64,000 nucleotides of DNA. Source: Microcoleus sp. bin38.metabat.b11b12b14.051. GTDB taxonomy: Bacteria; Cyanobacteriota; Cyanobacteriia; Cyanobacteriales; Microcoleaceae. The notes below the pieces were generated by a model, which ran no database searches, had not been told where the DNA came from, and saw nothing but the letters and a program-made list of their open reading frames with translations. The translations under genes were made by a program, and so were the position numbers. How positions within the stretch are numbered: the first letter of the stretch is position 1; every line of letters begins with the position of its first letter. Positions 25,667 through 34,621 of the stretch are shown here, piece after piece. The stretch lies in assembly GCF_013299165.1 (NCBI RefSeq), contig NZ_JAAFKD010000002.1, positions 265,405-329,404 of the forward strand, read 5' to 3'.

Positions 25667-25895
25667 AGCTCAATCAAACCTGAACCTGCATCACATCGAC
25701 TCAGTTTATGAATAAATGTCTCGTCACCGAATGCCAAATATTTTATAAAAACGAAATCTCTTTCAATCAGCTATAATCATTCCCAAATCCCCAAATTCCC
25801 AATCCCTAATCTACAATCCCCAATCTACAATCCCCAATCCCCAATCCCTCAATCTACAATCCCTCAATCCCTCAATCTAAAATCTAAAATCTAAA

Positions 25896-27023
25896 ATGAC
25901 CAAGTTAAATCCCCAGCAAATTTTGCAAGAACCCGGTGTCAGGATGTCCGCCACCGATAAAGACGAAATTCTCAAAAAATTTCCGCCTCCCGACAAAGAC
26001 GGTCAAATTTATGCAGACGCCATTTTTGAAGGTGGTGGCGTGCGCGGAGTTGCCTTTTTAGGAGCACTCAGATGCTGTCACGATTTAGGCATCCGCTGGC
26101 GAAAACTGGCCGGTACTTCTGCGGGTGCAATTACAGCAGCCGTATTGGCAACAGACTTGTCAATGGATAAGTTAGAGGAGTTGTTAGGGAACCTGGACTA
26201 TAGCATATTTTTAAGTCAAAAAAATAGTCCTCTAATTCTAAATGGCGACCCAGCAGATGACTTGCACTCTCCTGCTTGGACGCTACTTTTCCTCACAGTG
26301 AGTCGTCAGATGGGAGAATATTCTACTCAGCCTTTCCGCCAGTGGTTGGAAGAAACACTTGGTCAAGGTCACTTGCGTACTTTTGCCGATGTCAAAAAAC
26401 TCGTAAAAGACCGGGAATTAAAAGTAGTAATATCCAACCTAACTCGCGGTGAAATGTTGGTACTGCCCGATGACTTGCGGCGTCAAGAGTCGGCTGATTC
26501 CGATGCTTTGTACCAGCAGTTGCGGCTGCAAAATCCCGAAGACTTTAGCGTAGCTGAAGCGGTGCGGCTGTCGATGAGCATTCCGCTATTTTTTGAGCCG
26601 GGAAAACTGGGAAATGACTTAATTGTCGATGGTGGAATTCTGAGCAATTTCCCGCTGTGGATTTATGACAAACAATCCGTAGGTTCGACTCCGGTTGCGC
26701 CCCGCTGGTTTACCTTTGGGTTTCGATTGGTTGATACAGGCATTGAAAATCAAGTTAAGATTGATAGTCCGCTGTCGATGCTGGCGGCGATGTTCCGAAC
26801 GATGATGAAAGCAAGAGACCGCTATCACCAGCGGGAAATGGATAGAGGCCGAGTTATTAATATTGATGTGACTGAGGCTGCGGTGACGGCGACGGATTTT
26901 AATCTAGATGGCGATCGCAAGGCGAAACTTTACCGATTGGGGTATTTGTCTACTAAGAGGTTCTTTTTGAGTTCTAATTTTAGCTGGGAAAAGCACTTGA
27001 AGGCCAGAGGCTTTGGGGAGTAG
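25896..27023 (+). CDS. Patatin-like phospholipase
   Basis: A 375-residue protein with the patatin Ser/Asp dyad: the oxyanion-hole glycines in FEGGGVRGVAFLG, nucleophile Ser75 in GTSAG and Asp245 in LIVDGGILSNFP. Patatin-fold enzymes are lipid acyl hydrolases; the substrate cannot be told from sequence. There is no signal peptide, so a cytosolic or membrane-peripheral location is likely. The upstream 110 bases are tandem CAATCTAAAATC/CAATCCC repeats reaching almost to the ATG, and no clear ribosome-binding site is visible. Confidence 0.92.
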   Translation: MTKLNPQQILQEPGVRMSATDKDEILKKFPPPDKDGQIYADAIFEGGGVRGVAFLGALRCCHDLGIRWRKLAGTSAGAITAAVLATDLSMDKLEELLGNLDYSIFLSQKNSPLILNGDPADDLHSPAWTLLFLTVSRQMGEYSTQPFRQWLEETLGQGHLRTFADVKKLVKDRELKVVISNLTRGEMLVLPDDLRRQESADSDALYQQLRLQNPEDFSVAEAVRLSMSIPLFFEPGKLGNDLIVDGGILSNFPLWIYDKQSVGSTPVAPRWFTFGFRLVDTGIENQVKIDSPLSMLAAMFRTMMKARDRYHQREMDRGRVINIDVTEAAVTATDFNLDGDRKAKLYRLGYLSTKRFFLSSNFSWEKHLKARGFGE

Positions 27024-27122
27024 TTTCGAGTTGGGAGAGTGGAATATTGGGATATTTATTTCAGTTGACAGTTGACAGTTGACGGTTGACAGTTGACCTA
27101 AAAGGAAGAGGATTGGAGTAAT

Positions 27123-27242
27123 AGACCTCTTGCAAAAGTCCTTTTAATCAAATTTTCGGACGGGCAAGATGCCCATCCCACAAGAGAATTTTTTTTTGTG
27201 GGATGGGCATCTTGCCCGTCCCAGGTATTTTTGCAAGAGGTC
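27123..27242. mobile_element. MITE with GACCTCTTGCAAAA termini
   Basis: A ~118-bp element with terminal inverted repeats GACCTCTTGCAAAA / TTTTGCAAGAGGTC flanked by TA on both sides. Inside is a second long palindrome: GACGGGCAAGATGCCCATCC, a CAAGAGAATTTTT loop, and its complement. It has no coding capacity, so it must be mobilised in trans. The TA duplication suggests an IS630/Tc1-type transposase, an inference. The remaining gap before tRNA-Ser holds a short STRR block at 27064 and nothing else recognisable. Confidence 0.85.
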
Positions 27243-27451
27243 TAATGAATAGTTTTCTTTTAATTTCTCCCGATCAGGGTTCCGGCTTTAAACCAATTCT
27301 TTCTGGTAAATCCGTTAGATTCTATCAAGTAGTTCGTAAACGAACTACCTTCAGCCGTGGTCAAAAGCATACAAGGTAAGGGATTGAGGAATTTTTCAAT
27401 AAGGGGTTGCAAGACGAAGATGTGTATGGTATAGTTAGTTACTGTCATCTT

Positions 27452-27540
27452 GGAGAGGTGGCTGAGTGGTCGAAAGCGGCAGATTGCTAATCTGTTAAGG
27501 GTGTTATCACCCTTCGGGGGTTCGAATCCCCCCCTCTCCG
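27452..27540 (+). tRNA. tRNA-Ser (anticodon GCU)
   Basis: An 89-nt sequence folds as a class II tRNA: acceptor arms GGAGAGG / CCTCTCC with discriminator G, D-arm GGCTGAGTGG, anticodon loop TTGCTAA giving GCU (27486-27488), a long variable arm (GGGTGTTATCACCC) and the T-arm GGGGGTTCGAATCCCCC. No CCA is encoded. It reads AGC/AGU serine codons. Confidence 0.97.
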
Positions 27541-27581
27541 TTCTAAAACTTCTAAGAAACAATTCATTTTAATGAATCTTT

Positions 27582-27604
27582 GGGACGGGCTTCTAGCCCG
27601 TCCC
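27582..27604. repeat. GGGACGGGC palindrome
   Basis: GGGACGGGC, a 5-base loop TTCTA, then GCCCGTCCC, followed by AATTATTTTT. It may terminate the tRNA-Ser transcript, but the same GACGGGC motif occurs inside the MITE at 27123, so it may simply be an interspersed repeat. Confidence 0.65.
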
Positions 27605-27656
27605 AATTATTTTTACAATTCAAGTATTGTGTAGCCACAATCATCAGCTACTCAAT

Positions 27657-28595
27657 CTAACCAAGTGCCTTCATTGCTTCGACAAACTGCCGCGAGATAA
27701 AAGGCAAAATCTCTTCATTCTTGCTATTCTCTTTCCCCTCGGTAAATACAACTAACAAATACGGCCGCGAACCCGGTATTTCAATATAAGCAGCATCGTG
27801 ACGAACTTGACTTGTCAGTCCAGCTTTTGACCACAATTTTGCATCTTTTGGCAATCCGCCGCCTAAAAAACCTGTAACTTGATTTTCGGGATCTGCTGCT
27901 AATTCTGCTGGTTCCAAACTGCGTTTCATTAAACCCATCATGTCTTGCGATGCTTTGGGAGAAACAGCTACACCGCCGATGATGCTGTGCAGCAAACGCG
28001 CCGTTGCATTTGTAGTGAGCATATTTCTATTTTCCATTAATTCTCCCAGAAATGCTCGCTCGCGCCCGTAGGGGCCGTCGCACCAGGTTTTTTGATTGGC
28101 GTTAATATTTTGTAATTCCGGCCAATCTAATGATTGAAAGTAACGGTTGATCAGGTTTCGCTGCTGTTTCCAAGTTTCAAAGGGGCCTGGTGATAATTCT
28201 GGGCCGCTGGTGGTGCCGGTGAGGGCGTCTACTACTAAACTGGTGGCGTCGTTGCTGGAGTCAACTATCATATCTCGGACGGCACGTTCTAATTCTGGCG
28301 ATGTTTGAATCATGCCTTTTTGTGCCCATTCCCAGATGGCGACGAGGTAGAATAGTTTGACGATGCTGGCGGGATAAATTCGTTCGGATTCTCTGGCGCT
28401 AAAGCCTCGCGGTTGATATTTCCAAAATTCTTGTGCGCTGAGGGCGCCGCCTGTGTTGACTCGGACAGGCGGATCGTAGACGATCCAGGTTATTGCTGTA
28501 CGATCGCCCTTCAATCCTGTAAATTCTGCCAGGGCGGAGTCTATAATGCTACTGCCGAGGGTTTCTAACTGTTCGTCTTTGTGGAAAAATGTCAT
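27657..28595 (-). CDS. Serine hydrolase of class A beta-lactamase fold
   Basis: A 312-residue protein with the three penicillin-recognising motifs: SxxK (Ser77-Lys80 in YPASIVKLFY), SxN (Ser113-Asn115 in VDSSNDATS) and a KTG-type KAG in LWSKAGLTSQV. There is no obvious signal peptide, unusual for a true beta-lactamase, so cytosolic or non-classical placement must be considered. It may be a D,D-peptidase-like or esterase enzyme instead of a resistance determinant. A larger paralogue with a membrane anchor lies at 57276-58604. It is divergent from the NlpC/P60 gene, with about 100 bases between. Confidence 0.85.
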   Translation of the reverse strand: MTFFHKDEQLETLGSSIIDSALAEFTGLKGDRTAITWIVYDPPVRVNTGGALSAQEFWKYQPRGFSARESERIYPASIVKLFYLVAIWEWAQKGMIQTSPELERAVRDMIVDSSNDATSLVVDALTGTTSGPELSPGPFETWKQQRNLINRYFQSLDWPELQNINANQKTWCDGPYGRERAFLGELMENRNMLTTNATARLLHSIIGGVAVSPKASQDMMGLMKRSLEPAELAADPENQVTGFLGGGLPKDAKLWSKAGLTSQVRHDAAYIEIPGSRPYLLVVFTEGKENSKNEEILPFISRQFVEAMKALG

Positions 28596-28697
28596 GGTTA
28601 ATGGCTGACTGCTGACGATTAACGGTTAACGGCGGTTGGCTAATGGCAATAAATCGTTAAGTGCGAACAATTAACAGCAAACAATTAGCAATTAGCA

Positions 28698-29399
28698 ATG
28701 GTCAATTATCAATTATCTGATGGTGTGGAGTATCGGGCGCGATCGCACATAAATATTTACGATTCCCCAAAGTGCGATCGTTTGGCGACTCAAGCCGCGC
28801 TGGGACGGCATTTGCGTGCCTTTAACCAGACCCGAAGCGAGGTAAATTTGGAGACAACGGCTGTGATGGTGCGGCTGTGCGAAGACGATTATCCGGGTTG
28901 GCTGGATTTTCGAGATATTGAGTTGCTCGAAGTTACAGAGATAGTGTATCATCCTCTGGTGCTTTCTGAGGAAGAAATTAGAGATAAATTGCCAATAGTA
29001 ATTAATTTCACTCGCGAGGCGATGCAGCAATCAAATTATTATCTTTGGGGCGGTACAGTCGGGCCAAATTATGATTGTTCGGGATTGATCCAAGCTGCTT
29101 TTGTGGCTGCGGGCATCTGGTTGCCGAGGGATGCGTATCAGCAAGAAGCTTTTACTACATCTATTAATATAGATGATGTAGAACCGGGAGATTTAGTTTT
29201 TTTTGGCACGCCGGAAAAAGCCACTCATGTAGGATTGTATCTCGGAGAGAGTCGCTACATTCACAGTTCTGGAAAAGCACAAGGTCGCGACGGTATCGGT
29301 ATTGATATTTTATCGGATAATGGCGATGCAGTCAGTCAAGCTTATTACCAGCAATTGCGCGGATATGGTAAGGTTGTGGCAAGTTATCAACCTAGTTAG
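28698..29399 (+). CDS. NlpC/P60 cell-wall endopeptidase with N-terminal SH3-like domain
   Basis: A 233-residue papain-like cysteine peptidase. The first ~80 residues form an SH3b-like domain (ARSHINIYDSPKCDRLATQA) and the catalytic domain carries Cys127 in YDCSGLIQAAF, His177 in ATHVGLYLG and His189 in RYIHSS. The layout matches the cyanobacterial gamma-D-glutamyl-L-diamino acid endopeptidases of known structure, which cut muropeptides with free N-terminal L-Ala and act in cell-wall recycling. No signal peptide is seen, consistent with a recycling role in the cytosol. The start codon lies inside a CAATTA-type repeat, so the first few residues (VNYQLSD) may be repeat-derived. Confidence 0.93.
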   Translation: MVNYQLSDGVEYRARSHINIYDSPKCDRLATQAALGRHLRAFNQTRSEVNLETTAVMVRLCEDDYPGWLDFRDIELLEVTEIVYHPLVLSEEEIRDKLPIVINFTREAMQQSNYYLWGGTVGPNYDCSGLIQAAFVAAGIWLPRDAYQQEAFTTSINIDDVEPGDLVFFGTPEKATHVGLYLGESRYIHSSGKAQGRDGIGIDILSDNGDAVSQAYYQQLRGYGKVVASYQPS

Positions 29400-29426
29400 C
29401 TTAATTGGCGATCGCACTACCAACAA

Positions 29427-29596
29427 AGAAACCGGGTTTTTATCGAGATTGAGGCTGGGAAAAAATGATTTTCGTAAACAACCCGGTTTCCGCCCACCCA
29501 CGCTTAAGCTATGTAGTTGTTAATTAATGACAACTGACAACTGACAACTAACAACTAACAACTGACAACTGACAACTGACAACTGACAACTGACTA
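29427..29596. repeat. Paired AAACCSGGTTT repeat and TGACAAC heptamers
   Basis: An inverted AGAAACCGGGTTTTT / ACAACCCGGTTTC pair (29427-29490) is followed by about nine copies of the heptamer ACAACTG/ACAACTA ending immediately before the glycosyltransferase start codon. Confidence 0.85.
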
Positions 29597-30622
29597 ATGA
29601 TCTTATCTAACAAAGCAATGGACGCTGCATTATTTTTGGAAAAATTGGCACTACAGCAGGCTGCAACTGAAGTTGCGATCGACATTTCGGTCGTAGTGCC
29701 CGTGTATAATGAGGTAGAAAGTTTGCCTCATCTGGTTGAGGCGATCGCCTCTGCGATTCAACCATCTGGACTCAGCTATCAAATTATCTGTGTAGATGAC
29801 GGTTCTAAAGACGGTTCTGCTGACCTTCTCAAACAGCTAGCCGGCAGTCGCGATGACCTTTGTGCTGTGCTTTTGCGCCGCAATTACGGACAAACTGCTG
29901 CCATGTCCGCAGGTTTCGATCGCGCGACAGGTCGTGCTATTGTTACCCTAGACGGCGATTTGCAAAATGACCCGGCTGATATTCTGATGTTGCTGGAAAA
30001 GTTAAATGAAGGCTACGATTTAGTTAGCGGCTGGCGCAAAAATCGGCAAGACAATACTATTAGCCGTCTGATTCCTTCTAAAATTGCTAACTGGTTAATT
30101 GGTCGAGTTACTGGCGTAACTTTGCACGACTACGGCTGTTCTTTAAAAGCTTATAAATCCGAGTTAGTTGCAGACTTGAATCTCTACGGGGAGTTGCACA
30201 GATTTTTGCCGGCTTTGGCGTTTATTGAAGGAGCGAGAATTGCCGAGATTCCGGTGCGACATCACGCGCGGCGTTTCGGTCAAAGTAAGTATGGAATTTG
30301 GCGGACTTTTCGGGTGTTGATGGATTTGTTAACTATTTCTTTTATGAAGAAGTTCCTAACTCGACCGATGCACGTTTTTGGACTTTTGGGTATGAGTTCG
30401 ATGGCGGTGGGAACGGTGTTAGGGATTTATTTGACATTCGTAAAATTGGGTTTAGGTCAAAGTATTGGTAATCGTCCTTTGCTGATTTTGGCTGTGGTGT
30501 TGTTGTTAACTGGCGTGCAGTTATTTTGTTTCGGTTTGTTAGCGGAAGTCATGATGCGGACTTATCACGAGTCGCAGGGAAAACCGATTTATCGAGTGCG
30601 TGAAGTGTTTGGTTCTAAGTAA
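29597..30622 (+). CDS. Family 2 glycosyltransferase (DPM/GtrB-like)
   Basis: A 341-residue membrane-anchored enzyme. The GT-A domain shows VVVPVYNEVESLP, VDDGSKDGSADLL, the DxD-type TLDGDLQNDPAD and the RRFGQSKYG motif of the dolichol-phosphate-mannose-synthase-like group. Two C-terminal membrane helices follow (near residues 257-280 and 293-315). Such enzymes usually transfer a sugar from a nucleotide donor to a polyprenyl phosphate for later use outside the membrane. No partner flippase or polymerase is adjacent, so the pathway is unknown. A second ATG seven codons downstream is also possible, because the first lies next to the repeat. Confidence 0.92.
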   Translation: MILSNKAMDAALFLEKLALQQAATEVAIDISVVVPVYNEVESLPHLVEAIASAIQPSGLSYQIICVDDGSKDGSADLLKQLAGSRDDLCAVLLRRNYGQTAAMSAGFDRATGRAIVTLDGDLQNDPADILMLLEKLNEGYDLVSGWRKNRQDNTISRLIPSKIANWLIGRVTGVTLHDYGCSLKAYKSELVADLNLYGELHRFLPALAFIEGARIAEIPVRHHARRFGQSKYGIWRTFRVLMDLLTISFMKKFLTRPMHVFGLLGMSSMAVGTVLGIYLTFVKLGLGQSIGNRPLLILAVVLLLTGVQLFCFGLLAEVMMRTYHESQGKPIYRVREVFGSK

Positions 30623-30662
30623 GATAATAATTGGTCTTGAATAAAATTTAGTCCTGCGAACA

Positions 30663-31134
30663 GGTTTGTAGTGAGGACTTTAGTCCGCATTCAAGAAGGA
30701 CTGAAGTCCTCACTACAAACCCCAATCAAAAGGTTTGTAGTGAGGACTTTAGTCCGCATTCAAGAAGGACTGAAGTCCTCACTACAAACCCCAATCAAAA
30801 GGTTTGTAGTGAGGACTTTAGTCCGCATTCAAGAAGGACTGAAGTCCTCACTACAAACCCCAATCAAAAGGTTTGTAGTGAGGACTTTAGTCCGCATTCA
30901 AGAAGGACTGAAGTCCTCACTACAAACCCCAATCAAAAGGTTTGTAGTGAGGACTTTAGTCCGCATTCAAGAAGGACTGAAGTCCTCACTACAAACCCCA
31001 ATCAAAAGGTTTGTAGTGAGGACTTTAGTCCGCATTCAAGAAGGACTGAAGTCCTCACTACAAACCCCAATCAAAAGGTTTGTAGTGAGGACTTTAGTCC
31101 GCATTCAAGAAGGACTGAAGTCCTCACTACAAAC
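30663..31134. repeat. 69-bp tandem array of palindromes, seven copies
   Basis: Seven essentially identical copies at a 69-bp period. Each has GTAGTGAGGACTTTAGTCC, a GCATTCAAGAA spacer, the inverted arm GGACTGAAGTCCTCACTAC and a linker AAACCCCAATCAAAAGGTTT. The period is 23 codons, so an accidental seven-repeat open frame runs through the array; it continues into unrelated sequence antisense to the next gene and is not a real protein. The array lies between convergent genes. Confidence 0.95.
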
Positions 31135-31174
31135 CAATTTTATTGTAGGCGCTCCACAAAACAAGATATTATTA

Positions 31175-32344
31175 TTAACTCATGACTTTTTGAGCTTGGC
31201 GCAGAGATTGAATAGTCGCGATCGCGTGTTGAGACACTGCATCGATTTCAGCAGCAGTATTGAACCGGCCAATCCCGAACCGGATTGAAGCGTAGGCTAA
31301 TTTGTCCGATCGCCCGATCGCTGCTAAAACATGAGAGGGAGATATCTTAGCCGAAGTACAAGCAGAACCCGAAGAAACCGCAGCCGCCGGTTGCATACCC
31401 AACATCAACGCTTGACCGTCAACGCCGCCTACACTAATATTCAGATTTCCAGGTAATCTCTTCGTTGCGTGACCATTCATCACCACATCACCCAATTCAC
31501 TTAAATTTTCCCACAAACGCTGCCGCAAACTTACAACTCGTGCGGTTTCCGACTCCATTTCAGCAAGGGCTAATTCTACTGATTTGGCAAATCCTACTAT
31601 TTGCGGTGGGTAAAGAGTACCCGATCGCATTCCCCGTTCATGGCCTCCTCCGTGCATTTGTAGGGCCAACTGTACCCTCGGCTTATTCCGGCGCACGTAG
31701 AGAGCACCGATGCCTTTTGGGCCGTAGATTTTGTGCGCCGTCAACGACATCAGATCGATGTTCATTTCGTCTACATCCAGGGGAATTTTGCCGATCGCCT
31801 GGGCCGCATCCGTGTGAAATAGAATGTCATTTCCGCGACAAATTGCAGCAATTTCAGCGATCGGCTGAATCACACCAATTTCGTTATTAGCCGTCATCAC
31901 CGAAACTAAAATTGTCTCAGCCCGAATCGCTTTGATCAAATCGCCGATATCAATCAGCCCGTCGCTTTTGACTGGTAAAACAGTAATGTCAAACCCCAAT
32001 TTTTGTAAATAGGTACAGGGATCGAGAATTGCATTATGTTCAGTTTTGACTGTGATAATGTGCTTTCCTTTACTGAAATAGGCTTCAGCGACGCCTTTAA
32101 TCGCTAAATTATTTGCTTCCGTTGCGCCGCTGGTAAAAACAATTTCTTCTGGAGAGGCATTGATCGCTTCTGCGATGATTTGTCGCGACTGTTTTACCGC
32201 TGCTTCTGCTTCCCAGCCGTAGACGTGGTTGATGCTGGCTGCGTTGCCGAATTGTTCGGTAAAATAAGGCAGCATCGCATCAACTACTCGTTTGTCTACA
32301 GGGGTTGTGGCGTGGTTGTCGAGGTAGATAGGACGTGCGGACAT
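31175..32344 (-). CDS. iscS: Cysteine desulfurase (IscS/NifS group)
   Basis: A PLP enzyme that takes sulfur from cysteine for Fe-S clusters and thio-modification. The 389-residue protein shows YLDNHATTPVD at the N-terminus, HTDAAQ, the PLP lysine Lys205 in SLTAHKIYGPKG and the sulfur-accepting Cys329 in SSGSACTSAK on the long flexible loop of group I enzymes. No scaffold or regulator gene (iscU, iscR, nifU) is adjacent, so which Fe-S pathway it serves is not clear; the symbol is by group similarity. Confidence 0.93.
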   Translation of the reverse strand: MSARPIYLDNHATTPVDKRVVDAMLPYFTEQFGNAASINHVYGWEAEAAVKQSRQIIAEAINASPEEIVFTSGATEANNLAIKGVAEAYFSKGKHIITVKTEHNAILDPCTYLQKLGFDITVLPVKSDGLIDIGDLIKAIRAETILVSVMTANNEIGVIQPIAEIAAICRGNDILFHTDAAQAIGKIPLDVDEMNIDLMSLTAHKIYGPKGIGALYVRRNKPRVQLALQMHGGGHERGMRSGTLYPPQIVGFAKSVELALAEMESETARVVSLRQRLWENLSELGDVVMNGHATKRLPGNLNISVGGVDGQALMLGMQPAAAVSSGSACTSAKISPSHVLAAIGRSDKLAYASIRFGIGRFNTAAEIDAVSQHAIATIQSLRQAQKVMS

Positions 32345-32440
32345 AGTGGGATTTTGGTTAAAAAAGGTGTTAGGTTTATTGTAGACGAGCCCTTTGTTCT
32401 ACAACCAAACTTTATATTTAACAAATATTTGTAAAGATTT

Positions 32441-33088
32441 ATGCGAGCTGACATTCAGGGATTAGAAATTACTGTCGGTGAGCTCAAGCACCTCAGCGGC
32501 GCGGGCCCCGATCGCGTATACCGGCCTGCAACTAAGACTAAATTTGCCCGGGAAGCTTTGAAAACAGTCGGTTTAATTGTTTTGGTTTCGATCAGTTGTT
32601 GGTTGCTGGTGGGGATATTTCCGAGAGCTTATTTGTTGTGGTTGGCCCTGCATCTCGGTGCGATCGTTGGTTTGCTCTTCGAGGATGCGTGGAAAATTTG
32701 GTGCAGCCAAAACAAACATTTAGTCAATCTTTTTGATGGTGTCGATCGCTATAATGGTATAGTTAAGGCGATCGAAATTAATGACCAGATAGAAGAGGCT
32801 GGCAATGCGTCCGTCAAAATAGGCGATCGTCCACAAGTCATTAAAGCCTTGCAGCTAATCAGAGAAGATTTAGTGCGAGCTTTGAAAACTGAGAAAATTC
32901 TCAGGAAAAACCAGAAATTTGTTGATACTAACTCAGAACTATTTGCTAATAATTTGAAAACTTTGAATACTCTGCTGATTAGCGATCGATCGAGCCAGTC
33001 GGGGCGATTGCTCAACGAAGCTTTGCAGTTAGCTGTCGGAGTCCAAGCAGAAATTAAAAAGTTACAAGAGCGAAATGCAGCCAAGTAA
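32441..33088 (+). CDS. Hypothetical membrane protein, 215 aa
   Basis: I do not recognise a named family. Two adjacent membrane segments (ALKTVGLIVLVSISCWLLVGIF about residues 39-60 and YLLWLALHLGAIVGLLF about 64-80) are followed by a charged, helical C-terminal domain with likely coiled coils (VIKALQLIREDLVRALKTEKILRKNQKF... AVGVQAEIKKLQERN). This suggests a membrane-anchored protein with a cytosolic helical domain. It is divergent from the cysteine desulfurase gene, with about 95 bases between. Confidence 0.75.
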   Translation: MRADIQGLEITVGELKHLSGAGPDRVYRPATKTKFAREALKTVGLIVLVSISCWLLVGIFPRAYLLWLALHLGAIVGLLFEDAWKIWCSQNKHLVNLFDGVDRYNGIVKAIEINDQIEEAGNASVKIGDRPQVIKALQLIREDLVRALKTEKILRKNQKFVDTNSELFANNLKTLNTLLISDRSSQSGRLLNEALQLAVGVQAEIKKLQERNAAK

Positions 33089-33289
33089 AAAAATAAAAAA
33101 TATTAACGTGGTGCCCACGGCTCACCTTATTTGGTAGCAAGGCGCACTTTACTGAAGCGATCGAACTCAAACACATTTTAAAATTTATGAGTGATGAGAA
33201 TTGTTAAGAAAAATCAGGATTGTAAATTTTTACCTGTTAGGTAACAGGTAAGGATATCTTGGAAAGGTGACGTTAACAACCAGGTCAAT

Positions 33290-34621
33290 ATGTCTTCTAC
33301 CAAACCTAAGATTATAGTTCTCGATGACGATCCGACAGGTTCTCAAACCGTCCACAGTTGCTTGCTGCTGACACGCTGGGACGAAGAAACCCTGCGTTTG
33401 GGACTGCGGGACAAGTCCCCGATTTTTTTTATACTGACAAATACTCGATCGCTAACTCCCGAAAAAGCAGCCGCCGTCACCCGCGAAGTGTGCCAAAATC
33501 TGAAAAAGGCGATCGCCAGCGAAGAAATCTCGGACTTCCTAATCGTTAGCCGTTCCGATTCTACCCTGCGCGGGCACTATCCGATCGAAACCGACGCGAT
33601 CGCCGAAGAACTCGGCCCCTTCGACGCGCATTTTCTAATTCCCGCCTTTTTTGAAGGAGGCAGAATTACCCGCAACAGCGTACACTACCTGATGGTGAAC
33701 AGCGTCGAAACCCCCGTTCACGAAACCGAATTTGCCAAAGATTCAGTCTTCGGCTATAGTCACAGTTACCTGCCCGACTACGTAGAAGAAAAAACCAAAG
33801 GTCGCATCCATGCTGATGCAGTCGATCGCATTTTACTCGCAGACATCCGCTACGGAAGTTTAGATCGGTTGATGGAGATGACAGACAATCAATGTGCAGT
33901 TGTTGACGGCGAAAGCCAAGGCGATTTAAACACATTTGCCAAACACATTCTCGATGCAGCCAGTCAAGGCAAAAAGTTTTTATTCCGCAGCGGGGCGAGT
34001 ATTTTAACATCTTTAGCTAACCTCAGTCACCAGCCTGTAGCCGCCGATGAAATGTCAAAATACGTCAAAGACGGCAAACCAGGTGCAGTAATAGTTGGTT
34101 CCCACGTTAAGAAAACCAGCGATCAATTGGAACGCTTGTTAGAAGAACCAAATACAGTTAGCATTGAAATAGACGTATCTCACTTGCTAGAAGATTCACC
34201 TGAGGATCGCAGCAAAATTCTGGATGCAATCCTCGAAAAAGTCCGCACAGCTCATGCAGATGGCAAAACGCCTGTAATTTATACCAGCCGCGAGGAACTG
34301 CAATTTGAAAATGCAGAAATGCGGTTAAAATTTGGAGAAGCCGTTTCTGCTTTGTTGATGGATGTCGTGCGGGGATTGCCTGCGGATATTGGCTTTTTAA
34401 TTAGCAAGGGCGGCATTACTTCCAACGATGTTTTGAGTACAGGTTTGTCGCTGACAAATGTCAGGCAAATCGGTCAAATTATCCCAGGTTGTTCGGTGGT
34501 AAAAACAGAGCCAGACCATCCTCTGTTTCCCGATTTACCCGTGGTTTTGTTTCCGGGAAATGTGGGGGACAGCAATGCTTTGGCGACGGCTTATAAGCGC
34601 CTGATTAAGCAGGATAGCTAG
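33290..34621 (+). CDS. Four-carbon acid sugar kinase family protein (DUF1537)
   Basis: A 443-residue protein of the OtnK/DtnK type. The N-terminal domain starts with IIVLDDDPTGSQTVHS and contains SRSDSTLRGHYP, both typical substrate-binding motifs. The C-terminal nucleotide-binding domain has LISKGGITSNDVLSTGL and VVLFPGNVGDSNALATAY. Characterised members phosphorylate four-carbon sugar acids such as threonate or erythronate for catabolism. No aldolase or dehydrogenase partner is adjacent here, so the physiological substrate in this organism is unknown. Confidence 0.93.
   Translation: MSSTKPKIIVLDDDPTGSQTVHSCLLLTRWDEETLRLGLRDKSPIFFILTNTRSLTPEKAAAVTREVCQNLKKAIASEEISDFLIVSRSDSTLRGHYPIETDAIAEELGPFDAHFLIPAFFEGGRITRNSVHYLMVNSVETPVHETEFAKDSVFGYSHSYLPDYVEEKTKGRIHADAVDRILLADIRYGSLDRLMEMTDNQCAVVDGESQGDLNTFAKHILDAASQGKKFLFRSGASILTSLANLSHQPVAADEMSKYVKDGKPGAVIVGSHVKKTSDQLERLLEEPNTVSIEIDVSHLLEDSPEDRSKILDAILEKVRTAHADGKTPVIYTSREELQFENAEMRLKFGEAVSALLMDVVRGLPADIGFLISKGGITSNDVLSTGLSLTNVRQIGQIIPGCSVVKTEPDHPLFPDLPVVLFPGNVGDSNALATAYKRLIKQDS

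Noticed and set aside
27260-27562. 100-codon minus-strand frame
   Set aside because: Runs across the tRNA-Ser gene in antisense; the tRNA is unambiguous.
30671-31288. 205-codon open frame with seven 23-residue repeats
   Set aside because: It is translated palindrome array (69 bp = 23 codons), then runs antisense into the cysteine desulfurase gene. No start context or domain.
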